Shown: in pieces, positions 9,514 through 16,852 of the stretch
How positions within the stretch are numbered: position 1 is the stretch's first letter
Layout: each line of letters starts with the position of its first letter
Source of the DNA: DATIHQ01 sp035480535
GTDB lineage: Bacteria; Chlamydiota; Chlamydiia; Chlamydiales; SM23-39
NCBI GenBank assembly: GCA_035480535.1
Contig: DATIHQ010000018.1
Span: 1 to 31,988 of the forward strand
Direction of reading: 5' to 3'
DNA length: 31,988 bases
Translations under genes and position numbers: made by a program
Notes under the pieces: model-generated
What the model was told of the DNA's origin: nothing
Databases searched by the model: none
Seen by the model: the letters and a program-made list of their open reading frames with translations, nothing else

Positions 9514-9682
9514 TCTTCTCGATGAGTTCTTTCCCGTAATGTCCGCAGGAAGGGCAAACCCGATGAGAGAGGCGGGGTTTTCCGCAATTTGAACATCCCG
9601 AGAGATTCTTTGGTTTTTTTGCATGATGCGAACGGCGCGAATTTTTCTTCGCATTGGACGTTCGATTACGTGGTACAGCCAT
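9503..9682 (-). CDS. rpmF: 50S ribosomal protein L32
   Basis: This small gene (59 residues) begins MAVPRNRTSNAKKNSRRSHH and carries two CxxC pairs, CSNC and CPSC, which bind zinc in L32. ATG 9682 follows a well-spaced AGGAG. The gene lies between the yceD-like gene (12 bp gap) and plsX (11 bp overlap), which is the conserved yceD-rpmF-plsX order of many bacteria. The longer frame that overlaps it on the same strand (from 9654) is only the upstream-open plsX frame. Confidence 0.97.
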   Translation of the reverse strand: MAVPRNRTSNAKKNSRRSHHAKKPKNLSGCSNCGKPRLSHRVCPSCGHYGKELIEKSEA

Positions 9683-9694
9683 GGGTTTTCTCCT

Positions 9695-10159
9695 TTATTT
9701 CAAGTCCATGTCAGAAAAAGGGAAATAGGTCGTTTTGTCTTGGCGTGTCTCGGGACGAAGATAGGGAGTCATCGTCGCTCGTTCCGGGCATTTGCCTTGA
9801 TTGCATTCAACATATTTCGGAAGCTCAATTAAGAGGGCTTCTCGGAGAGGTTCGCTAAAGTCAAAAATATGACTGGGGATCTCCGCAATTGGTTCTGCAT
9901 GGTAAAAATTTTCAATTTTAATTTCGGTTTCATACATCTGATTGCATATGGCGCAGGGCATTTTAGCCACCGTATTCGCCTTTAAACGAAGGATCAGATC
10001 AGCGTCAGTTAAATAGACCTCTCCCTTCACGGAGACGGGCGAGCGGAATTGGAGTTCCGGCTCGTCAACCTCCAAAAAAGCAGGATCAAAAATCCCTACG
10101 ATTTTTTGAACCTGACCCTCTTTCAAGCGATCAATCAGAATTTTAAATTCTTCTAACAT
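9695..10159 (-). CDS. YceD-like DUF177 protein
   Basis: The 154-residue product has the DUF177 pattern: a beta-rich central part with CAICNQMYETEIKI, and a C-terminal CNQGKCP segment resembling the CxGLCP motif usual in the family. Relatives (YceD) act in large-subunit rRNA accumulation and almost always precede rpmF, as here. The start is uncertain: ATG 10159 (MLEEF) has a weak GGA about seven bases upstream, while ATG 10171 adds four residues (MDPF) and has no better signal. It follows lpxB by a short gap and is 12 bp from rpmF, so it is part of the same transcript. Confidence 0.88.
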   Translation of the reverse strand: MLEEFKILIDRLKEGQVQKIVGIFDPAFLEVDEPELQFRSPVSVKGEVYLTDADLILRLKANTVAKMPCAICNQMYETEIKIENFYHAEPIAEIPSHIFDFSEPLREALLIELPKYVECNQGKCPERATMTPYLRPETRQDKTTYFPFSDMDLK

Positions 10160-10187
10160 AAATGGATCCAATTTAAGACAATTGAAG

Positions 10188-11294
10188 TTAAAAATCCAGA
10201 AGAGCGAAAATGTGTGTGCAAGCGCTTGAGCCTGTGTTACTTACGTCTAGCGCGCTGCGCATCTGATCGCACTCTTTTAAGCAAGATTTCCTCTCTTCGG
10301 GGTCAAAGCAAAGCTTTTGGGCCCAAAAAAAGAGGGCCTCTTCAGTGAGGTTGGGGCCAAAAAGCTCGGGAAAGACCGATTTTGAAGCGATAATGTTGGG
10401 GAGAGCATAAAAGGGGAGATCGATTCCAAAAATCTTTTGCGCGATGAAGCAATCGAGAGGGCGGATGGCAAAGTTGACTACGGTTGGAATGCGGTGGAGG
10501 GCCAGCTCCAGCGTCACAGTCCCGGAAGTGGCCAGTGCGAGATGGGCGCTCCTCATTAAATCATAATTTTCTGCAGAAAAAAGAAGGGGAATTCCCTGCG
10601 CTATTTTTTTGATCAAAGGTTCAAAATCTGGATGGGCGATGGAAATAGCAACTTTTAAATCGGGATCGAGGAGGAGAAGTTTCTGCGCGGTTTTCAATTG
10701 GAGGGGGAGATTTCGTTCAATCTCTTTTTGCCGGCTGCCGGGGAAAAGGGCGATGAGTTTAGAATCGATTGTGTTTGAGCGGGGAGCGATCTTCGAGGCG
10801 AGAGGGTGGCCGATGGTTTGAACAGATAATTTTGTATGGGAAAAACAAGCTTTTTCAAAAGGAAAAAAGGCGAGAAGTAAGTCGAGGCTTTCCGCCATGC
10901 GGGGAATCCATTTTTTTCCCCAGGCCCAAACTGTGGGGCAGACATAGTGAATGAGCTTTCCCCGGTAGCCTTTTTCTCTGAGCGAGCGCTCAAGACGCAA
11001 ATTAAATCCTGGGTAATCGATGCAGATGACAGCTTTGGGGTTGAGTTTGAGAATTTTTTTTCGGATCGCAAAAAATTGGCGGGCAATTTTTGGTAAAGCA
11101 AAGAGCACGTCGATAAATCCCATGACTTGGAGATTTTCCATAGGGAAAAAAGTTTCGATGGGAAGAGCGCGCATGCGGGGGCCGGCGACAGCGCCAATTT
11201 TTAATGAGGGACGCTTTTTTAGCAGCTCTTGAATCAGAAGAGAGCCGTGCAAATCTCCACTGGGCTCGCCAGTGACAATGAATAGATCACACAT
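10188..11294 (-). CDS. lpxB: Lipid-A-disaccharide synthase
   Basis: The N terminus MCDLFIVTGEPSGDLHGSLL contains the GEPSGD signature of LpxB. Further conserved stretches are VICIDYPGFNLRL, HYVCPTVWAWG, LFPGSRQKEIERNLP, LALATSGTVTLE and LPNIIASKSVFPELFG. The enzyme (GT19) joins lipid X to UDP-diacylglucosamine to make the lipid A disaccharide at the inner face of the membrane. At 368 residues it is a standard-length LpxB; from memory, Chlamydia trachomatis LpxB is much longer with an extra N-terminal region, which is absent here. It overlaps pcnB by 8 bp; the pcnB-lpxB adjacency is also found in Chlamydia. Confidence 0.95.
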   Translation of the reverse strand: MCDLFIVTGEPSGDLHGSLLIQELLKKRPSLKIGAVAGPRMRALPIETFFPMENLQVMGFIDVLFALPKIARQFFAIRKKILKLNPKAVICIDYPGFNLRLERSLREKGYRGKLIHYVCPTVWAWGKKWIPRMAESLDLLLAFFPFEKACFSHTKLSVQTIGHPLASKIAPRSNTIDSKLIALFPGSRQKEIERNLPLQLKTAQKLLLLDPDLKVAISIAHPDFEPLIKKIAQGIPLLFSAENYDLMRSAHLALATSGTVTLELALHRIPTVVNFAIRPLDCFIAQKIFGIDLPFYALPNIIASKSVFPELFGPNLTEEALFFWAQKLCFDPEERKSCLKECDQMRSALDVSNTGSSACTHIFALLDF

Positions 11295-12594
11295 TGGGTT
11301 CGTCTCTTCGGCGCCTCCTGCGCCGTCTGTGCCGCCGTCTTGGGGCTTCCCCTTCGGGAAGGGAATGAGAGGCGAAAGAGGCTTCTGTCCAAAGAGTATA
11401 GTGGGGCAGCAAGGAGGAATCTAATTGGCTGCGCAATTTAAATAAATAGAGGGCTAAGGGGAAAAAGGGATCTCGGGGCGCGCGGGGTCTTCGGGGATGG
11501 CGATTATCGATGGGGAGGAAGCGATATTGCGCGGTTAAGATTAGGGCGACGATGCTTCTCATTCTTCTCGGCAGGATAAAGAAGGGCTCAAAGATTTGAT
11601 CAATGGCCCGATGGGCTTCTTCTGCAATTTGACCGAGATGGAGCGGTTTTTCATACGCTTTTGATTTTTCTCGAATGTGATCGTCAAAGAGAGGGAAAAC
11701 TAAAATGGATAAAAGCAGGGAGCGATCGATAGGCTCGGGAAGATTTTTTTTGATTTCGGCATCTACCTGTTCGAGGAGGCGAAGGGTCAAACTATCGGTG
11801 CTTTTCTCTAAATAGCGGGCCAATACGGGGGAAAGAGAGCGGAGCAGGCCATATTGATTTAAGAGGTGGAAAAAAGAGCGGGAGGCGCCCGATTCCAACA
11901 TCCGCAGGAGTTCTTCAAAGATACGGGCGGAAGAGCTTTTTACGATTTCTTCTCGGCAGCTCAATAAAGCTTCGAAAGTGGGGGGGTGGATTTCGAAATT
12001 CAGCCTGGCGCAAAATTTAATGAGGCGGATCATTCGGACAGGATCTTGGCTAAAGCGGATTTCGGGTTGTCCAATGGCTCGCAGAATCCGTTTTTCCAGA
12101 TCCAAATAGCCGCCCACATAATCGATGACAACTTGCCGTTCAGGATCGTAGAAAAGGCCATTGATGGTAAAATCGCGCCTCAGGACATCTTGTTCTTCAT
12201 TGCCCCAGACATTATCTCGGACAATCAGATCGGCGGTTTCGGTATCTCCTGCCCGGAAGGTGGAGACCTCGATCACTTTCTTTCCAAATCGAATATGGGC
12301 TAACCTAAATCTTCTTCCGATCAAGATAGCGTTTCGAAAAAGAGCTTTGATTTCCTCTGGTTTTGCCGAGGTAGAGACATCGAAATCTTTGGGCCGTTCA
12401 TTCAGGAGCAAATCGCGAACCCCTCCGCCGACCAGATAGGCGCTATGGCCTGCCTGCCGCAGTTTTTGGATTACATAGTAGGCGTGCTGATCGATCCGAT
12501 CAGGGGGGATCCGATGTTCATCGGCTTTATAGATTTTTGGCTGCACAAGAAGGGGCAAGTCTCTAGCTGTAAACACTGTGTCAGAGTATTTCAT
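11287..12594 (-). CDS. pcnB: Poly(A) polymerase / CCA-adding nucleotidyltransferase family
   Basis: The 435-residue product has LVGGGVRDLLLNERPKDFDVSTSA, the GGxVRD and DxD motif of class II nucleotidyltransferases, then RRDFTINGLFYD and RLIKFCARLNFEI. The spacing and the long C-terminal half match bacterial poly(A) polymerase I. The C terminus is very arginine-rich (RRRHRRRRRRRR), a plausible RNA-binding tail also typical of PcnB. I start it at ATG 12594 (MKYSDTVFTA). The frame is open to 12861, but that 89-residue extension only translates the GC-rich repeat upstream. TTGACA on the minus strand at 12607-12612 could be a -35 box, though its best -10 match falls inside the gene. PcnB adds 3' tails that promote RNA decay; its partner RNase G is in the same run. 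Confidence 0.92.
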   Translation of the reverse strand: MKYSDTVFTARDLPLLVQPKIYKADEHRIPPDRIDQHAYYVIQKLRQAGHSAYLVGGGVRDLLLNERPKDFDVSTSAKPEEIKALFRNAILIGRRFRLAHIRFGKKVIEVSTFRAGDTETADLIVRDNVWGNEEQDVLRRDFTINGLFYDPERQVVIDYVGGYLDLEKRILRAIGQPEIRFSQDPVRMIRLIKFCARLNFEIHPPTFEALLSCREEIVKSSSARIFEELLRMLESGASRSFFHLLNQYGLLRSLSPVLARYLEKSTDSLTLRLLEQVDAEIKKNLPEPIDRSLLLSILVFPLFDDHIREKSKAYEKPLHLGQIAEEAHRAIDQIFEPFFILPRRMRSIVALILTAQYRFLPIDNRHPRRPRAPRDPFFPLALYLFKLRSQLDSSLLPHYTLWTEASFASHSLPEGEAPRRRHRRRRRRRRDEPNV

Positions 12595-12626
12595 TAGCCG
12601 CCAAATTGTCAAGCACGATGAAAATC

Positions 12627-12639
12627 GGGGCTCCGCCCC
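12627..12639. repeat. Short GC-rich motif shared with 28863-28875
   Basis: GGGGCTCCGCCCC here is the exact reverse complement of GGGGCGGAGCCCC at 28863-28875. Similarity continues on the flanks (GGGGTRCGG on one side, GA on the other). Its core GGCTCCGCCCC recurs at 12660-12670. It lies between pcnB and the larger inverted-repeat element. Confidence 0.6.
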
Positions 12640-12649
12640 GTACCCCCAG

Positions 12650-12888
12650 CCAGTCGGGCGGCTCCGCCCCCCGCTGCCCCAATCGGGCTCGCACGCGGGC
12701 TCGGGCTCGGGCTCGAAAAAATCTGTCAAGTCTGGTTTTAGCCAACGCATCGGGAAAATCGAGCCCGAGCCCGCGTGCGTGCCCGTGCCCGACCCAGGGG
12801 TCCCCGAAAATGCATCATTTTTGGGGGAGGGTTGGGGCGCTGGGGGCTGTGCCCCCCGCAAGGGGCAGCGGGGGTTTCTCCCGACTGG
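12650..12888. repeat. GC-rich 239-bp element with nested inverted repeats
   Basis: The stretch between pcnB and dsbA (12595-12934) has no supported gene. It holds a symmetric element. The outer arms CCAGTCGGG (12650-12658) and CCCGACTGG (12880-12888) are complementary. The next pair is CCCCCGCTGCCCC (12668-12680) with GGGGCAGCGGGGG (12862-12874). The inner pair is GCACGCGGGCTCGGGCTCG (12691-12709) with its exact complement at 12760-12778; the left inner arm carries one more GGCTCG unit. Composition is far more GC-rich than the genes around it. Several frames are open through it on both strands, which is what low-complexity GC-rich DNA gives. It could be a non-autonomous repeat, a folded RNA, or a transcription barrier between the two divergent genes. 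Confidence 0.75.
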
Positions 12889-12934
12889 TTTTCTCCCTGT
12901 GGACTTTTAGGGGAAAGTTTTGTATGTGGGGAAT

Positions 12935-13582
12935 ATGGAGCAAAGAAAAAGGCTTGTGCTTGTAACGATAGGGGTCGCTTTAACCTTATTTTTAGCAGGG
13001 TCGTTCTATCAAATTTTTCGATGGCCCAATCAATTGGCTATTGAGGCGAAGAATAGCCCGACAATTGGGGGTCTCTCGGCAAAGCTGGAAATGGTTGCCT
13101 TTGAGGATTTTAAATGCCCCCACTGCTGCCACTTCAGTAAGGAAATTTTTCCCCAGATTAAAGCCGCATATGTCGATACGGGTCTTGCCCGTTATACAAT
13201 CGTTCCTTTGGCATTTCTCGATGGATCTAAGGTGGTCGCCAATGCGGTTTTGGCCGTCTATCGGCAGAATCCAAGTCGATTCCTCCCTTTTATCCAAGAG
13301 GTGTTTACCCGTTGCCTAGCCGACGATGAACTGGGAGAGAAGGAATTGTTTCAAATGGCCAAAGAAGTGGGAGGCATTAACCTGGCCCTGTTTCAATGGT
13401 GTCTCGATACCCATTGCTACTATGAGGAACTGGAAAAGAACTTGCATGGGGCGCGCAAATTGATGGGCAGAGATTTCGCCACCCCAACCCTGTATGTCGA
13501 TGGGATTTTCACCCCTACTTCTTCGTTCCGCTCCATGCAAAAACGAATCGAAAAGATTCTGGCTCAAAAGGAAAATCCATGA
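12935..13582 (+). CDS. dsbA: DsbA-like thiol:disulfide oxidoreductase, membrane-anchored
   Basis: The 215-residue product has an N-terminal hydrophobic segment (about residues 7-25) after a short basic start, serving as signal anchor or signal peptide. A thioredoxin-fold domain follows with active-site CPHC at residues 61-64 (FEDFKCPHCCHFSKE) and the cis-proline region FATPTLYVDG. It should oxidise cysteine pairs in exported proteins, important in chlamydiae whose outer membranes are heavily disulfide cross-linked. I choose ATG 12935 with GGGG just upstream; a TTG at 12920 in the same frame is an alternative. Several extra cysteines occur (CLADDE, WCLDTHC). It overlaps dsbB by 4 bp, so the oxidase and its recharging partner are made together. 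Confidence 0.9.
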   Translation: MEQRKRLVLVTIGVALTLFLAGSFYQIFRWPNQLAIEAKNSPTIGGLSAKLEMVAFEDFKCPHCCHFSKEIFPQIKAAYVDTGLARYTIVPLAFLDGSKVVANAVLAVYRQNPSRFLPFIQEVFTRCLADDELGEKELFQMAKEVGGINLALFQWCLDTHCYYEELEKNLHGARKLMGRDFATPTLYVDGIFTPTSSFRSMQKRIEKILAQKENP

Positions 13583-14007
13583 AGTGGATGAAGGAACATG
13601 CTCTTTACTCTGCTTGGGTCATCGCTTTCTTTGGAGGACTCTTCAGTCTTTTTGTTGGCGAGTTATTGCGAATCGAGCCCTGCAATCTTTGCTGGTATCA
13701 GAGGATTGCCCTCTTTCCACTAATGGTCCAATTGGGAATCGCCGCTTATCGAAATGATCTGAAAATTCTGCCCTACGTCTTCCCCTTAGTTGCAGCAGGA
13801 GTCCTCGTAGCCCTTTATCAGGTCATTGGACAATATCTTCCCTTTATCTTTAGCAGCGCCACTTGCGGCTATAACGAAGAATGCTCCAATCCCATCTTCA
13901 CTCTCTTTGGCTTTCTCACCTTCCCTATCCTCAGCCTCCTCGGGTTTCTCTTAATTGGCTACTTCCTGATTCTGGCCCACAAGGGATCTTCAAAGAAGCG
14001 GCGCTAA
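13579..14007 (+). CDS. dsbB: DsbB/BdbC-family disulfide oxidoreductase
   Basis: This 142-residue membrane protein has four hydrophobic segments, the periplasmic CNLC pair at residues 35-38 (EPCNLCWYQRIALFPL) and a second cysteine pair in CGYNEEC near residues 95-101. That is the layout of DsbB/BdbC, which moves electrons from DsbA to quinone. The ATG overlaps the dsbA stop (ATGA), a typical coupled pair. Its last codons overlap the convergent proline-rich gene by 4 bp. Confidence 0.92.
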   Translation: MKWMKEHALYSAWVIAFFGGLFSLFVGELLRIEPCNLCWYQRIALFPLMVQLGIAAYRNDLKILPYVFPLVAAGVLVALYQVIGQYLPFIFSSATCGYNEECSNPIFTLFGFLTFPILSLLGFLLIGYFLILAHKGSSKKRR

Positions 14008-14399
14008 GTTTTTTCCTTCTTATTCCATGCACTCGGGCAAAGATGAGAACATCTAAGAATTGCCACTCTGAGATAGTATCCACAGCGAGATTCAGTGCGA
14101 GGAGAAGTTGTTTGGGGAAGTTCTGGTGGAGGCGGGGGCGCTGACTGAGAAACAGTTGTAGATGGAAGATCTGGAAGAGGTGAACGCGGGGAGGAGGGAA
14201 CCGGAGAAGGGGGAGAGGGAGGCCGTGCGGCTGCAGCAGTTGAAAGCAGCAGCGCTGCATCAGTAGGAGAAGGATCGGCCGGCGCCATCGTATCGACAAC
14301 ACGCGAAAAACGGGGACTGTCCTGTTTTGTTGTGGGATCTGTCCATATCCACGAACCTTCCATGTTAACTTGTTGAGTTCCTTGAGCTGGATTCGCCAT
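14004..14399 (-). CDS. Hypothetical proline/serine-rich protein
   Basis: I do not recognise this 131-residue product. It starts MANPAQGTQQVNMEGSWIW, has a low-complexity Pro/Ser/Ala-rich middle (about residues 45-105, with PPSPPSPVPSS and a run of five prolines), and ends with a short Cys-containing tail. A strong GGGGG Shine-Dalgarno sits before ATG 14399, and a plausible promoter lies at 14427-14455, which argue for a real gene. The disordered composition would suit a secreted or surface-exposed protein, but there is no direct evidence. It ends on the dsbB stop in the convergent direction. Confidence 0.6.
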   Translation of the reverse strand: MANPAQGTQQVNMEGSWIWTDPTTKQDSPRFSRVVDTMAPADPSPTDAALLLSTAAAARPPSPPSPVPSSPRSPLPDLPSTTVSQSAPPPPPELPQTTSPRTESRCGYYLRVAILRCSHLCPSAWNKKEKT

Positions 14400-14426
14400 A
14401 TGCTACCCCCTGTTAAAATAAATAGA

Positions 14427-14455
14427 AGATTAGATTAGGGAAAAATAAAGCACAA
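14427..14455 (-). promoter_or_regulatory. Candidate sigma70-type promoter for the proline-rich gene
   Basis: On the minus strand TTGTGC (14450-14455) and TAATCT (14427-14432) are separated by 17 bp. They lie about 30 bp upstream of ATG 14399. The match is moderate. Confidence 0.4.
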
Positions 14456-14512
14456 ATCTTTTTTAGAAAATGAGGGAAAAGAGGTAGTGTAGTTCCTTTT
14501 GGGAGGTTGAAG

Positions 14513-15139
14513 ATGGCTAAGCTTTATTTTCGTCATGGAACTGTGGGAAGTGCGAAAACATTGAATTTACTCGCGGTGGCGCATAACTATCGCTATCAGG
14601 GAAAAAAAGTGCTCTTAATGAAACCCGATCTCGACACGCGGTTTGGAAAAAATCAAATTAAATCGCGCGCAGGCTTGGAAATGAAAGCCGATGTGTTGAT
14701 TGCCGATGAAACTTCCTTGAGGGGAATCGATTACCAAGGCGTCGATTGCATTCTCGTCGATGAGGCGCAATTTTTAATCGGGAAGGTCATCGATGAGCTG
14801 CGCCGCATTGTCTTGCACTATGACATTCCGATTCTCTGCTATGGACTCAGAACTGATTATAAATCGCGCCTTTTTGAAGGCTCGGCCCGCCTGATGGAAT
14901 TGGCCGATTCGATTGAAGAGGTAAAGGCGACTTGCCACTTTTGCAATCGAAAGTCGATCATGAATCTAAAACATGTGAATGGCGTCGCGACGAATGAAGG
15001 GCCTTCCATTGAGCTGGGCGCCGAGGAAAAATATTTCCCTACCTGTTATAAATGCTACGCCCGCGAACTCGACAAATCGAAAGGAGTTACTCGTCTAACC
15101 CAAACTTCACTTCTTTGCGGAGCAGGAAAATCCCAATGA
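14513..15139 (+). CDS. tdk: Thymidine kinase
   Basis: The 208-residue product has the type II thymidine kinase layout: a P-loop GTVGSAKT at residues 9-16, the Walker B-like VDEAQF segment near residues 84-89, and two zinc-binding cysteine pairs, CHFC and CYKC, in the lasso domain. It phosphorylates thymidine to dTMP. ATG 14513 has an ideal GGGAGG six bases upstream; the TTG at 14507 is inside that site's spacer and is unlikely. The P-loop has alanine where glycine is usual (GSGKS/T). The last 53 bp overlap the convergent symporter gene. Confidence 0.92.
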   Translation: MAKLYFRHGTVGSAKTLNLLAVAHNYRYQGKKVLLMKPDLDTRFGKNQIKSRAGLEMKADVLIADETSLRGIDYQGVDCILVDEAQFLIGKVIDELRRIVLHYDIPILCYGLRTDYKSRLFEGSARLMELADSIEEVKATCHFCNRKSIMNLKHVNGVATNEGPSIELGAEEKYFPTCYKCYARELDKSKGVTRLTQTSLLCGAGKSQ

Positions 15140-16388
15140 GATTGAGGAGTAGAAGGCATGCGCCTGAGAGCGACATGAGTAGAAATGCATGGATGGAATT
15201 GACAAAGGCAAAAGTAGGTAAGGCGATACAGGCGTAGAGATAGTAGATGCGCGGGCCCCAGGTGGGAGCGATGAATTTCGCACATTTTACCCCCACTACA
15301 AAGTAGGCGAGAATGGTGGTGTAGCCGAGGAGAAAGAGAAAAAAGGGCATAAAGTAGTGCATGTAGGGGAAAAAAAGGCCGAGCGCCTCTTGCACCATGA
15401 GGGCGACATCAATGCCTGAATGCCAATATCCTGTGATGAGGATGAGGAGAACGCTCATCGTGGAGATGATCGTATCGATTAAAATGCCGACGATTGTGAG
15501 CGCCGCCTGCCGTTGAAATTGCGTCGTGCTGCTTTCGGCATGGATCACAGAGGTATAGCCCACGCCGATATCACCCGAATAAGCGCCGCGCGATAAGCCC
15601 ATAGAGATGGCGAGAGCGACGCCGCTCCCTGCAAAGGCGCCGATGGCCGCTTGTTTTGTAAATGCCCCTTGAAAAATCATTTGGAAAATAGCTGGGAGAT
15701 CGCGGAAGTGAGAGATCAGAATCCAAAATCCCATGAAGAGATAGAGAACGATGAAGAGAGGAATGAGGCCGCTGCACACTTCTCCGACTCGATTGATGCC
15801 GCCTAAAGCGACGACGATGGTGGCAATGAGTAACACTGCGGTGAGAAGGTAAGGGTCGATGCCCCAATTGACCGAGAGGCTATCGACCATGATATTGAAC
15901 ATGAAGATCTCTACGCCGTAGAAACAGAGAAGAAGGGAGACGAGCGGCGCCACCCAGCGCACTTTGTAGGCTACGGGGAGAAAATACATCGGCCCGCCGT
16001 CATAGCTTCCCTTTTCGTTTTTCACCCGATATTTCATCCCGAGATAGACTTCAGAATATTGGATCAACATTCCGGCAAGAGCCCCGACCCACACCCAAAG
16101 AAGAGCGCCCGGCCCCCCAATTTGGATCGCAGTGCAGATAGCGACCACATTCCCAAGCCCAATGCATCCGCCAATCGCCGCAAAAAAGGCTTTCAGGGGA
16201 TGGACCCCTTGCTTTGTCTTTTGTTTATCGCGGAAAAAAGCGCAAAACGAGCTGAAAATCGCGCCAAAACGGCGCACTTGGAAAAAGCGGGAGGAGAAAG
16301 AAAAATAACCGCCGATGCCGACGACAAGAAAAAATGCGAGATGGCTCCAGATGAACTCATTCACCTGTTCAAGAAGATTAAAGATCAT
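15087..16388 (-). CDS. Sodium:alanine/glycine symporter (AGCS family)
   Basis: The 433-residue polytopic membrane protein has the AGCS signature around GGPGALLWVWVGALAGMLIQ and YDGGPMYFLP, with about ten hydrophobic segments. It should import small neutral amino acids (alanine, glycine) with sodium, useful to a bacterium that depends on its host. The start ATG 16388 overlaps the stop of the Tsr3-like gene by 4 bp, which settles the start; the longer open frame up to 16625 only shadows that gene. Its 3' end is antisense to the last 53 bp of tdk. Confidence 0.9.
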   Translation of the reverse strand: MIFNLLEQVNEFIWSHLAFFLVVGIGGYFSFSSRFFQVRRFGAIFSSFCAFFRDKQKTKQGVHPLKAFFAAIGGCIGLGNVVAICTAIQIGGPGALLWVWVGALAGMLIQYSEVYLGMKYRVKNEKGSYDGGPMYFLPVAYKVRWVAPLVSLLLCFYGVEIFMFNIMVDSLSVNWGIDPYLLTAVLLIATIVVALGGINRVGEVCSGLIPLFIVLYLFMGFWILISHFRDLPAIFQMIFQGAFTKQAAIGAFAGSGVALAISMGLSRGAYSGDIGVGYTSVIHAESSTTQFQRQAALTIVGILIDTIISTMSVLLILITGYWHSGIDVALMVQEALGLFFPYMHYFMPFFLFLLGYTTILAYFVVGVKCAKFIAPTWGPRIYYLYACIALPTFAFVNSIHAFLLMSLSGACLLLLNLIGIFLLRKEVKFGLDE

Positions 16389-16852
16389 AACCGGATCATA
16401 TAGGTCAGAAACAATTCTTTCCAATGATAGCGATCGAGCAAGCCTTCTGTGGAGCGGCCCAAGATTTGATGGGCGATATAGAGCGCCTCGACGGAAGAAA
16501 GGCCGGATGTTGGATCGGGACAATCGGTTTGTCTCCGCGGGTAGGCCGTTTGATAGCCGCCGGGCAAACTTCTCGCTTCCAGTTTCCAGGGAAGCTGCTT
16601 TTCCATGATTTGGGCGAGCCGCCAAGTGCCATCGATGAGAAAAAGGCCCCGATCCCGATCTGCTTCTGTGAGCGGCGGGGCGCCCACTTTTAGCAAAAGA
16701 TAGTGGGAAAAATCGGGAAGCACATCGGTAGGATAGGTGTAGAAGAGAAGATCGGAGCGCCCTTCAAGGCCGCGCAAAGAACATTTCTTTAGGTTTTCAC
16801 GCCGGTGGCGAAGAATGATGGTTCTAATCGAAGAATTTATGATCAGCGACAT
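16385..16852 (-). CDS. Tsr3/DTW-like aminocarboxypropyltransferase-family protein
   Basis: The 155-residue product contains LIDGTWRLAQIM (the D-x-T-W motif), then TAYPRRQTDCPDPTSGLSSVEALYIAHQILGR and YHWKELFL. This order (D-T/S-W, a proline-rich loop, S-x-VEA, a terminal W-x-x-x-FL) resembles the SPOUT-like Tsr3/DTW superfamily, whose members transfer a 3-amino-3-carboxypropyl group from S-adenosylmethionine to rRNA or tRNA. The N-terminal zinc cysteines of the DTW branch are missing, and the C-terminal pattern is nearer Tsr3. I start it at ATG 16852; a TTG at 16876 is an alternative. Either overlaps the uvrD end. It is coupled to the symporter gene by a 4 bp overlap. The family call is by motif memory only. 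Confidence 0.6.
   Translation of the reverse strand: MSLIINSSIRTIILRHRRENLKKCSLRGLEGRSDLLFYTYPTDVLPDFSHYLLLKVGAPPLTEADRDRGLFLIDGTWRLAQIMEKQLPWKLEARSLPGGYQTAYPRRQTDCPDPTSGLSSVEALYIAHQILGRSTEGLLDRYHWKELFLTYMIRL

Noticed and set aside
12595..12861. N-terminal extension of PcnB by 89 residues
   Set aside because: The extra residues (PAPQPSP..., EPEPEP) only translate the GC-rich repeat, and PcnB similarity begins after ATG 12594.
12578..13044. Forward open frames through the GC-rich region (12578-12910, 12606-12965, 12775-13044)
   Set aside because: Low-complexity translations of the inverted-repeat element, overlapping the real dsbA start; no ribosome site or recognisable domain.
16389..16625. 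Symporter start at 16625
   Set aside because: The 79 extra residues are arginine-rich shadow of the Tsr3-like gene; ATG 16388 with a 4 bp overlap is the natural start.
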